Notes under the pieces: model-generated
Seen by the model: only the letters and a program-made list of their open reading frames with translations
What the model was told of the DNA's origin: nothing
Database searches by the model: none
Part shown: piece after piece, positions 53,263-61,025 of the stretch
Layout: each line of letters opens with the position of its first letter
Position numbering within the stretch: position 1 is the first letter of the stretch
DNA from: Candidatus Eiseniibacteriota bacterium
GTDB lineage: Bacteria > Eisenbacteria > RBG-16-71-46 > CAIMUX01
Assembly (NCBI GenBank): GCA_016712505.1
Contig: JADJQY010000001.1
Span: forward strand, 558,001 to 622,000
Direction: 5' to 3'
Length of the DNA: 64,000 nt
Position numbers and translations under genes: made by a program

Positions 53263-53266
53263 GGCG
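53206..53266 (-). pseudogene. Duplicated 3' end of the methyltransferase gene
   Basis: About 60 bp matching the last codons and TAA stop of the methyltransferase at 56435 (the start TTACTTCCGTGCGACGAAG is shared). It ends where the second FlgD-tail fragment begins, marking the junction of a tandem duplication. Confidence 0.75.
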
Positions 53267-53268
53267 GT

Positions 53269-53433
53269 CGGGTCAGGCGTCTCTACGACGGATCCATGCC
53301 GGCGGGAACGGCAGTGCTCGTGTGGGACGGGCGAAACGATGACGCCGTGGCGGTGGCGAGCGGACTGTAGTGGTACGCCGTCCGCGGAGAAGAGGGCGTT
53401 GCAAAACGAAAGGTCGTGTATGTACGCCGCTAG
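53269..53433 (+). pseudogene. FlgD-like C-terminal domain fragment, copy 2
   Basis: Matches copy 1 at 51895: R-V-R-R-L-Y-D-G, L-V-W-D-G-R-N-D-D, S-G-L, then TAG (53368-53370) where copy 1 has TAC, then W-Y-A-V-R-G-E-E-G and V-V-Y-V-R-R. Truncated at the left by the duplication junction and killed by the nonsense codon. Confidence 0.8.
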
Positions 53434-53626
53434 ACTAGTCCGCAGGCAGGCGTGCGCACGTCGCGTCGCGCTCTCGTTTCTGCTCTTGATGATCAGCGCG
53501 GGCTTAGTCTCCGGGCGGACGTTGCGCGTGGACCGAAGCGACCCACAGCCTTCGGCACGATCACTGCGGCCTGCGCTGCAGTGACCGACGGCGATACGAT
53601 CAGTGTGGCGCGGGGAACGTACGCCG
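53420..53626 (+). pseudogene. Beta-helix protein N-terminal fragment, copy B
   Basis: ATG 53420 starts M-Y-A-A-R-L-V-R-R with a good hydrophobic signal segment (A-L-S-F-L-L-L-M-I-S-A-G-L) and S-G-R-T-L-R-V-D-R-S-D, then after a frame slip the A-V-T-D-G-D-T-I-S-V-A-R-G-T-Y stretch seen in copies A and C. It stops abruptly at an insertion sequence. Before that insertion it was already joined to the start of copy C, so most of its body had been deleted. Confidence 0.75.
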
Positions 53627-53630
53627 CTAG

Positions 53631-55310
53631 CCCGGATAATTCATGAACCCGTCTCGACTCGTGGATTGTCGGCTGGCTGACCTGGTCGGGCAACCCTCGA
53701 ACACCTTGAGGGGCGACCCGGCGGGGGCTCACGCCGCCTCCGCGGGGGGCGAGCAGCCGGTGACGCGTTTCAGCACAAGCGTTGCCCTGCCCGGAGGGCG
53801 GGTTGATGCCGAGGTGATGTGTAAAGAACGGCGGAGCGACTCAGGGAACGCAGGCGCCCAGCCTGCAGGCCACCCGCGTCCAGGGTTCGCGGAACGGGAA
53901 GCTCTGAGGGAAGCGCAGCACGATCCGGCGTACCGAGACGATGACTTCGACTCCGATCTTGAGGAAGCAGTCACGGAGGGTCGAGATTCTCGGACGCGGT
54001 TTGCCTTTCTCCGCGACGCGACGACGGAGCTCCTGCAGGAGCACGCGAGGGCAACCGCAGTGAGCAGAACCCGGAACTGGTTCGCCCAAGTTCGAACAAC
54101 TGGTGCGATCCAAGGCGAGATCTGCCTTGAGCTCCTTGATCCGATTCTCACTGTCGCCGCGCTGGCAGTAGATCCGCTCATATACCCAGCGCGGACCACG
54201 TCGCGGGATGTTGGTAACCACGAAGCGCGGGTTGTCTCGAAGCGAGCGGCCCTGGTAGCGCACCACCTCGGCCTTGATGATGACGCGCCGCTTGTGCTTC
54301 CACTTGCCCGCTTGGTAGAGACACTCGCTGTAGACCCGCTCCGACTTCTCGCTCTGGAGGGACTGCGCCCATGCTTCGCCAGATGCTCCTCGGCTTCGAG
54401 CACCAACACCGCGTTCTTGGCCAGTCCCACGACGTAGGTGAGCCTCGGTTCGGCCTCGAGGAACTCCAGGACTTCCGGCCCAGCGAAGCCACCATCGAGT
54501 CGGACCCGAAGATGAGCCCGCGGGAACGCCTGACGAAGTCGCGGGAGCAAGCGACGCATCAGGCCGATCGCACCCAGCTTCCCTCGGCGCGTTGCCGGCG
54601 CGAAGGATGGCGGCGAAGAGGTACTGCTCGGGCTCGCGATCGAAGGTGAGGAAGCCGAGCAGGGCAGGTAGCAATGCCCGTCGTAGTGAGTGTTGAAGAA
54701 GCTGAGTTGCTGCCCGCCGTGGGCCTGGTCGTCGGTCGCGTCGAGGTCGATCGTGATGAGCCGTGCCTTGTGCCGCAGGCGTCGCCCGTGATGCTCGACC
54801 ACCTGCTCGAGCAAAGCCTCGCCCAGTCGAAAGAGGTCCTTTGGCCCCACGGCGTTCTCGAAGCGGGAGAGAGTCGAAGTTGGGAAGCGAGGGCGGGGTC
54901 GTCGGTCGGGTGACGGTTGACCAGGAGTTTGTGCAGAGGGTCGGTCGCCAGCCGGGCGGCATCGTTCCCGTCGGGATATCCGCAGGCCATGGATACGACC
55001 CGCTGCGCAACCAGCTCCCGGATGGTGTGGCGGACCTTACCGCTCTGCCGGGGTCACGCAGCCGATGGGCGAAGGCATCGATCAAGCCCAGCCGCTGGTC
55101 CAGCGCGCTGGAGCAGCAAGGCCCCCCGTCGGAACTGTTCCGAGGCCGTCGAAAACGGCCTGCAGCGGACGGTCGAAAGCTCGGGGGGCAAGACACAGTC
55201 TTTCGTGGCTGCGTGGGCAGCGCGAAAGCCTCCGGCGTGATGAAAAGGGTGTAGACAACGCCTTTCTACCACACGGAGGCTTTCGCATCGCGCTTCGTGA
55301 ATTATCCGGG
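53631..55310 (-). mobile_element. IS1380-type insertion sequence (decayed)
   Basis: 1680-bp element with terminal inverted repeats CCCGGATAATTCATGAA (left) and, read inward from the right end, CCCGGATAATTCACGAA, one mismatch in 17. The 4-bp target duplication CTAG flanks both ends (53627-53630 and 55311-55314). It carries one transposase-like gene on the minus strand, broken by frameshifts. Size, ends, target duplication and transposase motifs all fit the IS1380 family. It inserted into a beta-helix gene remnant. Confidence 0.85.
53860..55240 (-). pseudogene. IS1380-family transposase, frameshifted
   Basis: Homologous pieces occur in changing minus-strand frames, so the gene is dead. Recognisable parts in order: A-R-L-I-T-I-D-L-D-A-T-D-D (first catalytic aspartate region), N-T-H-Y-D-G-H-C-Y-L-P, R-V-R-L-D-G-G-F-A-G-P-E (second), Y-V-V-G-L-A-K-N-A-V-L, N-P-R-F-V-V-T-N-I-P-R, then Y-C-Q-R-G-D-S-E-N-R-I-K-E-L-K (the E region) and L-K-I-G-V-E-V-I-V-S-V-R-R. 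These match the DDE group 1 transposase of IS1380 elements. Confidence 0.85.
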
Positions 55311-55314
55311 CTAG

Positions 55315-56419
55315 GTCACTCTGGTGCGCGATTGGCGTCGGACGCCACGTGTTTTCGCTACTGTTCGCGTTGACCTTCGTGGATGAGATCTCCGCACGGA
55401 TGCTGCGCGTGGACAAGAGCGATCCGGAGGCGTTCGCCACGATTACAGGGGCGTGCGCTGCTGCATCCGACGGTGACACGATCCGGATTGCGCGAGGAAC
55501 CTACGTTGGAGGCCAGGGGAGGAAGCTGCGATTGTTCCGCTCAACGGGGTATCCGCGCTCATTGAGGGGGAACCGGAGGTTCCGAGCGACGTGACGCTGG
55601 AGGATCAGGGTCACAGTCTTGGCTGGCTCCAACGTCGTCATTCGTTCAATGACCTGGCGAAGATCTGGAAACACCGCGATCTTGGTAGCGGAATCGGCGG
55701 CTACGGTGATCGGCTGTGTGTTTGATGACATCTATGGCGGGACCGGTGCGTGTCTTTACGGTGCTACGGCGGCGATGGTCGTGGTGTCCGACTGCAGGTT
55801 CCTCGGATGCTCGGCGCTGACAACAGGTGGCGCGATTAGTGGTTCCACCTTCTCGATCGATCGGTGCGAGTTCATCGGGAACAGCGCGGGCGAGAGTGGC
55901 GGGGCGATTCATGGGGTCGGTCGCATCAGCCACTGCCTGTTCGTTGGGAATCGGGCGCCCAGCGGGGCTGCGGTCGCGCTGAGCACGGACGGAATCACGG
56001 GTGGAAGCACGGTCGATCACTGCACCTTCGTTGACAACGAGGCCTCGGGGGGAGGGGCGGTCGAGTTTCTGGAGAGTCGTAACGCCCTCCGGTACTCGAT
56101 CATCACCGGGACGAAGGGGGGCGTGGGAGTCGTCTGCTGGGACGTTCGGGACTTTGCGTGCTGCAACCTGTGGGGGAACGAGTACGGGAACGTCGTTCCA
56201 CTGTGCCTGGACATGGTCAACTCGGGGAGCTTCAGCGAGGATCCACAGTTCTGTGATCCGGCGACGGGGGACTGGAGACTGAAGGAGACGTCGCCGTGCG
56301 CGAGCGGGACGGCGGGAGGACGGGAGTGTGGGCTGATTGGGGCCCTGGGTGTGGGCTGTAGCGTGTCGCCAGTGGAGCGGGCGTCGTGGGGGAAGATCAA
56401 ACGGCGCTATGCGCGCTGA
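55315..56419 (+). pseudogene. Right-handed beta-helix secreted protein, copy C (two frameshifts, C-terminal part intact)
   Basis: The original ATG has become ACG and the IS separates it from upstream sequence; GTG 55349 could serve. The N-terminus reads F-S-L-L-F-A-L-T-F-V-D-E-I-S-A-R-M-L-R-V-D-K-S-D, then D-G-D-T-I-R-I-A-R-G-T-Y. Frame slips near 55515 (after a GGGG-AGG run) and near 55605 break it. From 55619 a 266-residue frame is whole: helix turns C-V-F-D-D-I-Y, C-R-F-L-G-C-S, C-E-F-I-G-N-S-A-G-E-S-G, ending V-E-R-A-S-W-G-K-I-K-R-R-Y-A-R. If the frameshifts were sequencing errors it would be functional. Likely secreted; no enzyme motif. Confidence 0.78.
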
Positions 56420-56434
56420 TCGCGCCGACGCGAG

Positions 56435-57199
56435 TTACTTCCGTGCGACGAAGATTGCGCGCAGCGACGCGCCGGACCAAGGGCGGATGGCGTCGGTGTC
56501 GTCTTCCAGCATCACGACCTGGAAGCCGATCTCGCGCAGGATGGAGCTGAGGTCGGGGAAGGTGACGGCGCAGAGGAGGTGGCGGTCCTCGAAAACGAGG
56601 CGGCCGTCGTGCGCGTAACGGAGGTGTACCTCCATCGATTCGGCTCCCTCCTGCCAGGTCCAGCGGACCTCGTAGTGGAGGGGGCCGTCTTCGTAGATGC
56701 CTTGGGCTTCGCTCGTGCCGAGGCCGATGCGGCAGTCGGTGATGTCGAAGACGAGGAGGCCGTCGGAAGCAGAGGATGGCGTAGATCTGCTGGAGGGTGG
56801 ACCGGAGTGCGCCCTGGGGGCGGCTCTCGATCAGGGCGTTGCACGAGCAGAGGACGAGATCGTAGGGACCGCGGAACGGCAGGGCGCGAAGGTCGGCGCG
56901 GGCGACGCGGATCCGGTTTGACTTGGCGCGCGTGAGCACGGTCATGGCGGGGGAGAGATCGCAGGCCGTGGTTCTCCAGCCGCGCCGGACGAGGGCGGCG
57001 GCGTGGCGACCGGTGCCGCAGCAGAGATCGAGCGATCGGAGTTGGGGCGGATCGCCGGCGTGGGGACGAAACGCTGGAACAGCGCCGCGTAGAAAGTCGA
57101 CCTGCGCGTCGTAGTCGACGGCGGCGTAGATCCGCTCGTACTCCGCTGCGTAGGTGGTGTAGAACTCCGCCGCTCGTCCTCGTTTTCCAAAGGTCCCAT
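56435..57199 (-). pseudogene. Class I SAM-dependent methyltransferase, frameshifted
   Basis: Pieces of one methyltransferase in three minus-strand frames. Starting from ATG 57199 (G-P-L-E-N-E-D-E-R), a frame change gives A-E-F-Y-T-T-Y-A-A-E-Y-E-R-I-Y. The SAM motif I is L-D-L-C-C-G-T-G-R-H-A-A-A-L, followed by A-C-D-L-S-P-A-M and A-D-L-R-A-L-P-F. Another change near 56760 leads to L-L-V-F-D-I-T-D-C-R-I-G-L-G and finally S-L-R-A-I-F-V-A-R-K and TAA. At least two frameshifts. It lies directly after the YHS-like lipoprotein gene on the same strand, and its 3' end was copied in the neighbouring duplication. Confidence 0.8.
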
Positions 57200-57273
57200 C
57201 CCGCGGCGCCCAACCGCCCTTTCCTCGTGCGACGAATCTGCCTGTCCCACGGCCAGGGAGCCGCGGGACGGCA

Positions 57274-57939
57274 CCGCGCCATCGCCGCCATCTTCGCCAT
57301 GTCGACCATGCCCCAATGCGGCAGCCAGAAGCTATCCGCGTCGGCGGCGAACACTGCTCGGGTCGAGTCCGAGTAGAAGAAAAAGGTCCGCCCCTCGTAC
57401 TTGAGGGAGGGGGACTTCTTCGTCGGAACGAACCGGCGATAGATGACAGGATCGGTGACCGGGCCGCAACGGGAAAGGAGCTCGCCTTCGAACTGCGCCT
57501 TGGCCATCGGGGTGGCGAAGTAGAAGCTCTCGAAGTTGACCACCGAGAGGTGCGCTGGATCGATGACTGCCTTCTGCGCGGGATCGAGGGCGCAGGGGAG
57601 GTCGGTGATGAGGTCGGCCAGGTGCGATGAGGGGTCTTTCACGAAGACCGGCACGCAGGGGCGTCAGCAGAAACCGATCGGTCGTCCGTTGATGTAGACC
57701 GGGGGCATCTTCCGGTTGAGCTTTGCCCTCCGGACGGGGCACTGATCATTCAGCGAGACCGAACCGTCGGCGAAGACGAGGTGCGGGTGCTCGGAGGTGG
57801 TGTCCTGGTACGCCGAGAGGCGGGGGTAGTCATCGAAGGCTGGCCAGTCGGCCGCGGGATCGGACTTCTGCTGACAGGCGACGAGCGCGAGCGCGGCGAG
57901 GGCCGCGACCCACCCTGAAGACGGGGAGACGCGTGGCAT
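57274..57939 (-). CDS. YHS/TRASH-like lipoprotein with in-frame TGA (FCUxxC), candidate selenoprotein; 3' end uncertain
   Basis: ATG 57939 (AGGA upstream) begins a lipoprotein signal with lipobox L-A-L-V-A-C. Around residue 75 starts a metal-binding type domain: N-D-Q-C-P-V, K-M-P-P-V-Y-I-N-G-R-P-I-G-F-C, then TGA at 57664-57666 (codon 92), then R-P-C-V-P-V-F-V-K-D-P. In YHS/TRASH domains this is the F-C-C-x-x-C motif, so TGA replaces the second cysteine. The same frame continues well past it into a second YHS-like part (Y-E-G-R-T-F-F-F-Y-S-D, V-F-A-A-D-A-D-S-F-W). Family sequence is reliable to about 57274; after that the frame runs into the methyltransferase remnant and the true stop is unclear. 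A SECIS-like hairpin follows the TGA. Probably binds metal or thiols in the periplasm. Confidence 0.75.
57633..57649 (-). promoter_or_regulatory. Candidate SECIS hairpin in the YHS-like gene
   Basis: Minus-strand RNA GGUCUU, loop CGUGA, AAGACC: six perfect pairs. The loop begins 20 nt after the UGA and has G in second place, as in the other two candidates. Confidence 0.68.
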
Positions 57940-58118
57940 CGGGGTTCCTGGGTAGAGGTTGGAACGTGCCCCGAACGCCGAAGCCCCGGGGGTCGACGGC
58001 CTGCTACCCCCGCGGAACGAACGGTTCCCGAAACTCGCTTGGCCCGAGTCGCTTCCGTGCGTAAAGTGTCCCCACCGCGCAATCGGTTCGAACTCGAACG
58101 ATCGGAAACGGAGTCGCC

Positions 58119-59630
58119 ATGAACGTGATCTCCCGTCGGGCATTCTTGCGTGGCGCCGGCAGCCTGGTCGGCCTCTCCGCGCTGGGGGCGGACCGATGGC
58201 TTGCCGCCGGGCGTGAAGGGTTCGGGACGGCGCTCGCCGGGCCGCGCGCGGCGGCCGCGGAGTCGCTGATCCCTCTCTTCGCCGAGGCGGTGGCCGAACT
58301 CGAGAAGACCTTCTCCTATGCGTCGGTCCTCTTCACCGAGGGGGACGGCATCTCGATGGCTCGCGATCGGAACGGCAAGCAGGTGTCGTTCTCCCCTTTC
58401 CGCGGGCACGGCCTCTCGATTCGGGTCTGGGATGGGGAATCGTTCCACGAGGTGGCGAGCGACGATCTCTCGGGAGACGGGATCCGAGCGGCGGTGCTGC
58501 AACTTCGCCGCGACGTCGCGCCGAAGAAGGAGAGGTACCGGATCGAACCGCTCTCGCCGCGGGTCGGCGAGTGGAAGACCGAGATGCGAATCGATCCCGC
58601 CTCGCTCTCGCTCGAAGAGCGCGCCGGGATGCTCGACGCGGAGTTCGAGCGGGTGAACTGGGATGAACCCCGTGTGCGGTCGGCGCGGGTCTCGACCGAC
58701 GAGTCGCGGGTACGCCGGATCTTCGTCGACCGCAACCGTCGCCTCGCTTCGGAGACGGTGCAGATCTCCCATGGATCGTTCATGTTCGGCTTCGATGCCG
58801 GTCGCCCCGCGGCTGGATTCATGCGCCACATCCGACAGGGTGGGTACGAGACGGCGCGGTTCAGCGACGCCGACATCGAGACGATGCGGGCGGAGATGGT
58901 CGAGCTGTTCGGCGCCGAGCGCGTGCCGGCGGGCGAGTACGATGCGATCTTCGCGCCTCCGGTCACCGGCCTTCTGGCCCATGAGAGCTTCGGGCACGGA
59001 GTCGAAATGGACCTGTTCGTCAAGGACCGGGCCAAGGCGCGCGAGTTCATCGGAAAGCAGGTGGCATCCACGATAGTCTCGCTCTCCGACGATCCGTCGA
59101 TCCCGGGGGAGCGTGGGAGCTATCCGTTCGACGACGAAGGGATGCTGGCCCAGCCGACCCGGGTGATCGAACGGGGCATCTTCGTCAGTCCGATCACCGA
59201 TCTGATGTCGGCCACGTACCTCGCACGCCCGCGCACCCCGAACGGACGGGTGCAGTCGTTCGATCGCAAGGCGTACGCGCGCATGTCGAACACCTTCATC
59301 GAGCGCGGCGAGACCGATCCGGCCGAGATGTTGGCCGGGCTGGCGGATGGTCTCTACATCGACGGGTTCCGCAATGGAATCGAGGATCCTCAAGGTTGGG
59401 GGATCCAGTTCACCGCGCAGCGCGCCCGCGAGGTGAAGAACGGGAAATTCACCGGCAAGGTGTTCACCCCGATCACGGTCAGCGGCTACGTGCCGGAGAT
59501 CCTGGGCAACATCACGCAGGTGGGGAACGACTTCGAAATCACTCCCGGATCGTGCGGCAAGGGATTCAAGGAATTCGTCCCGGTCGGTTCGGGTGGCCCG
59601 CACATCCGCACCCGTGCGCGCGTATCGTGA
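58119..59630 (+). CDS. tldD: TldD-like metalloprotease
   Basis: 503 residues from ATG 58119. The N-terminus has a twin-arginine type signal (S-R-R-A-F-L-R-G-A-G-S-L-V-G-L), unusual because TldD of E. coli is cytoplasmic. The TldD/PmbA fold follows, with the zinc motif H-E-S-F-G-H-G-V-E (HExxxH), V-N-W-D-E-P-R-V-R-S, I-S-D-T-type positions near F-V-S-P-I-T-D, and a C-terminal G-N-I-T-Q-V-G-N-D-F. TldD works with TldE as a heterodimer to cleave unfolded or modified peptides. The partner gene follows after 27 bp. Confidence 0.92.
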   Translation: MNVISRRAFLRGAGSLVGLSALGADRWLAAGREGFGTALAGPRAAAAESLIPLFAEAVAELEKTFSYASVLFTEGDGISMARDRNGKQVSFSPFRGHGLSIRVWDGESFHEVASDDLSGDGIRAAVLQLRRDVAPKKERYRIEPLSPRVGEWKTEMRIDPASLSLEERAGMLDAEFERVNWDEPRVRSARVSTDESRVRRIFVDRNRRLASETVQISHGSFMFGFDAGRPAAGFMRHIRQGGYETARFSDADIETMRAEMVELFGAERVPAGEYDAIFAPPVTGLLAHESFGHGVEMDLFVKDRAKAREFIGKQVASTIVSLSDDPSIPGERGSYPFDDEGMLAQPTRVIERGIFVSPITDLMSATYLARPRTPNGRVQSFDRKAYARMSNTFIERGETDPAEMLAGLADGLYIDGFRNGIEDPQGWGIQFTAQRAREVKNGKFTGKVFTPITVSGYVPEILGNITQVGNDFEITPGSCGKGFKEFVPVGSGGPHIRTRARVS

Positions 59631-59657
59631 GCAGACGTTCGATCACGGGAGACTTCG

Positions 59658-60959
59658 ATGAGTAGCGGATTCGAGACGATCCGGAGCGCCCTGGCCGCGG
59701 CCAAGGGAATCGATGCCTGGGAGCTGCGGCACGATCACACGGGCGGCGTGCAAGTGTATCTGCTCCCCAAGGGACATGAGTCGGAGCGGCGGGTCGATTC
59801 CGATGAGTACATCGTCACGGTACACGTCCGCCACGACGGTGTGCAGGGGAGCACGCGACTGCGCCTCATGCGGGGAGAGGAAGCCGAGATCGGTGCGCGG
59901 CTCGAACAGGCACTGTACATGGCACGCCTGGGCGGGGTGGAGCCGTACGAGCTGGTGGTCGCCTCGTCGCCGCCCAAGGTCGAGCTGGCTGATCCGGCGC
60001 TGGCCCGCGGGGTGATCCTGCAGTCGGCGCGAGCGATCGCCGACCGATGGGTGACCGCGGTCGGTCAGCTCGAAGGGGCGCGTCCATCCTCGGGGGAGCT
60101 GTTTGCCGAGGAAGTAACCTCCAGGCTCGAGAACTCCGCGGGGTTCGTGGGCGAGGTCGGGACGACGAAGCTCTCGCTGCTCAACATCGTGCTCGCCCGA
60201 ACCGGAGAGCGTGAGGCTGAGCGGATCACCTGGGACGAACGGCGCAGGGTGATCGATCTCGACGTGGAGTCGATCGTGGGAGCGTCGGCGGACGAAGCGC
60301 GGGATCTCACGCGGGCGGAGCTGCCACCCAGTGGGACGCTGCCGGTGGTGATCGAGGCGCGTGAGTTCGGAGCGCTCTTCTCGCCCATCGTCGAGTCGTC
60401 GTCCGCGGAGTCGATCTTCCAGCAGTCGACCCGTTTCGAGATCGGCCAGCCGCTTCCCGGCGTGACCGCGGGCGGCGATCCATTGCTCCTCGCGTCGAAT
60501 GCCACCACTCCTTTCGGCCTCTCCAGCTACTCTTTCGACGCGGACGGACTGGCTGCCCGCCGTGTCGAGGTGATCCGGGATGGCCGCTTCGTCCGTCCCT
60601 GGGCGTCCCAGCAGTACGCGAGCTACACCAAGCTCGAACCGACGGGGGCCTTCGGCAACCTCGAGATCGGTCCGGGCTCCGTTCCCTACGCGCAGCTCTT
60701 CGAGGGAGGGCCGGTCTTGCACATCGTCGCTTTCTCCTGGCTGACGCCCGATCGCGGGCGGGGCGATTTCTCCTCCGAGATCCGGATCGGCTATCTGGTC
60801 GACGCAAACGGACGTCGCCCGATCAAGGGGGGCTCGGTGAGCGGAAACCTCTTCGCCGGGCTCTCCGCGGCGCGCTTCTCCCGCGAGACGATCGCGCGAG
60901 GCGACTATTTCGGGCCGCGCGCTCTGCGCTTCGAAGGGGTGCAGGTCACCGGCGCCTAG
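59658..60959 (+). CDS. tldE: TldE/PmbA-like protein
   Basis: 433 residues from ATG 59658. Lacks the zinc H-E-x-x-x-H site, as expected for the TldE (PmbA) partner. Family features: the N-terminal V-Q-V-Y-L-L and R-L-G-G-V-E-P-Y-E-L-V region, P-V-V-I-E-A-R-E-F-G-A-L-F, and the C-terminal R-I-G-Y-L-V-D and V-S-G-N-L-F-A-G. It has no signal peptide, while the TldD partner has one, so either they are in different compartments or the TldD start is wrongly read. A terminator-like hairpin lies 30 bp past the stop. Confidence 0.88.
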   Translation: MSSGFETIRSALAAAKGIDAWELRHDHTGGVQVYLLPKGHESERRVDSDEYIVTVHVRHDGVQGSTRLRLMRGEEAEIGARLEQALYMARLGGVEPYELVVASSPPKVELADPALARGVILQSARAIADRWVTAVGQLEGARPSSGELFAEEVTSRLENSAGFVGEVGTTKLSLLNIVLARTGEREAERITWDERRRVIDLDVESIVGASADEARDLTRAELPPSGTLPVVIEAREFGALFSPIVESSSAESIFQQSTRFEIGQPLPGVTAGGDPLLLASNATTPFGLSSYSFDADGLAARRVEVIRDGRFVRPWASQQYASYTKLEPTGAFGNLEIGPGSVPYAQLFEGGPVLHIVAFSWLTPDRGRGDFSSEIRIGYLVDANGRRPIKGGSVSGNLFAGLSAARFSRETIARGDYFGPRALRFEGVQVTGA

Positions 60960-60988
60960 GCTCCTCCGGACCGGCGCTTCCCCTCCCA

Positions 60989-61018
60989 GCGGCCGATCGC
61001 TTCTTTGCGGTCGGCCGT
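60989..61018 (+). terminator. Hairpin terminator after tldE, adjacent to the intron insertion
   Basis: 12-bp stem GCGGCCGATCGC (60989-61000) with GCGGTCGGCCGT (61007-61018), including two wobble pairs, and loop TTCTTT. The tail CTCAGTT is followed at 61026 by a group II intron. Confidence 0.75.
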
Positions 61019-61025
61019 CTCAGTT

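Noticed and set aside
53368..53370. In-frame TAG in FlgD tail copy 2 as a recoded codon (pyrrolysine)
   Set aside because: The sister copy has TAC (tyrosine) there, and the surrounding region is full of frameshifts; simple decay.
42916..57939. UGA read as tryptophan (altered code) as explanation of in-frame TGAs
   Set aside because: TGG is the normal Trp codon and many intact genes here end in TGA; the TGAs replace cysteine, not tryptophan, in known motifs.
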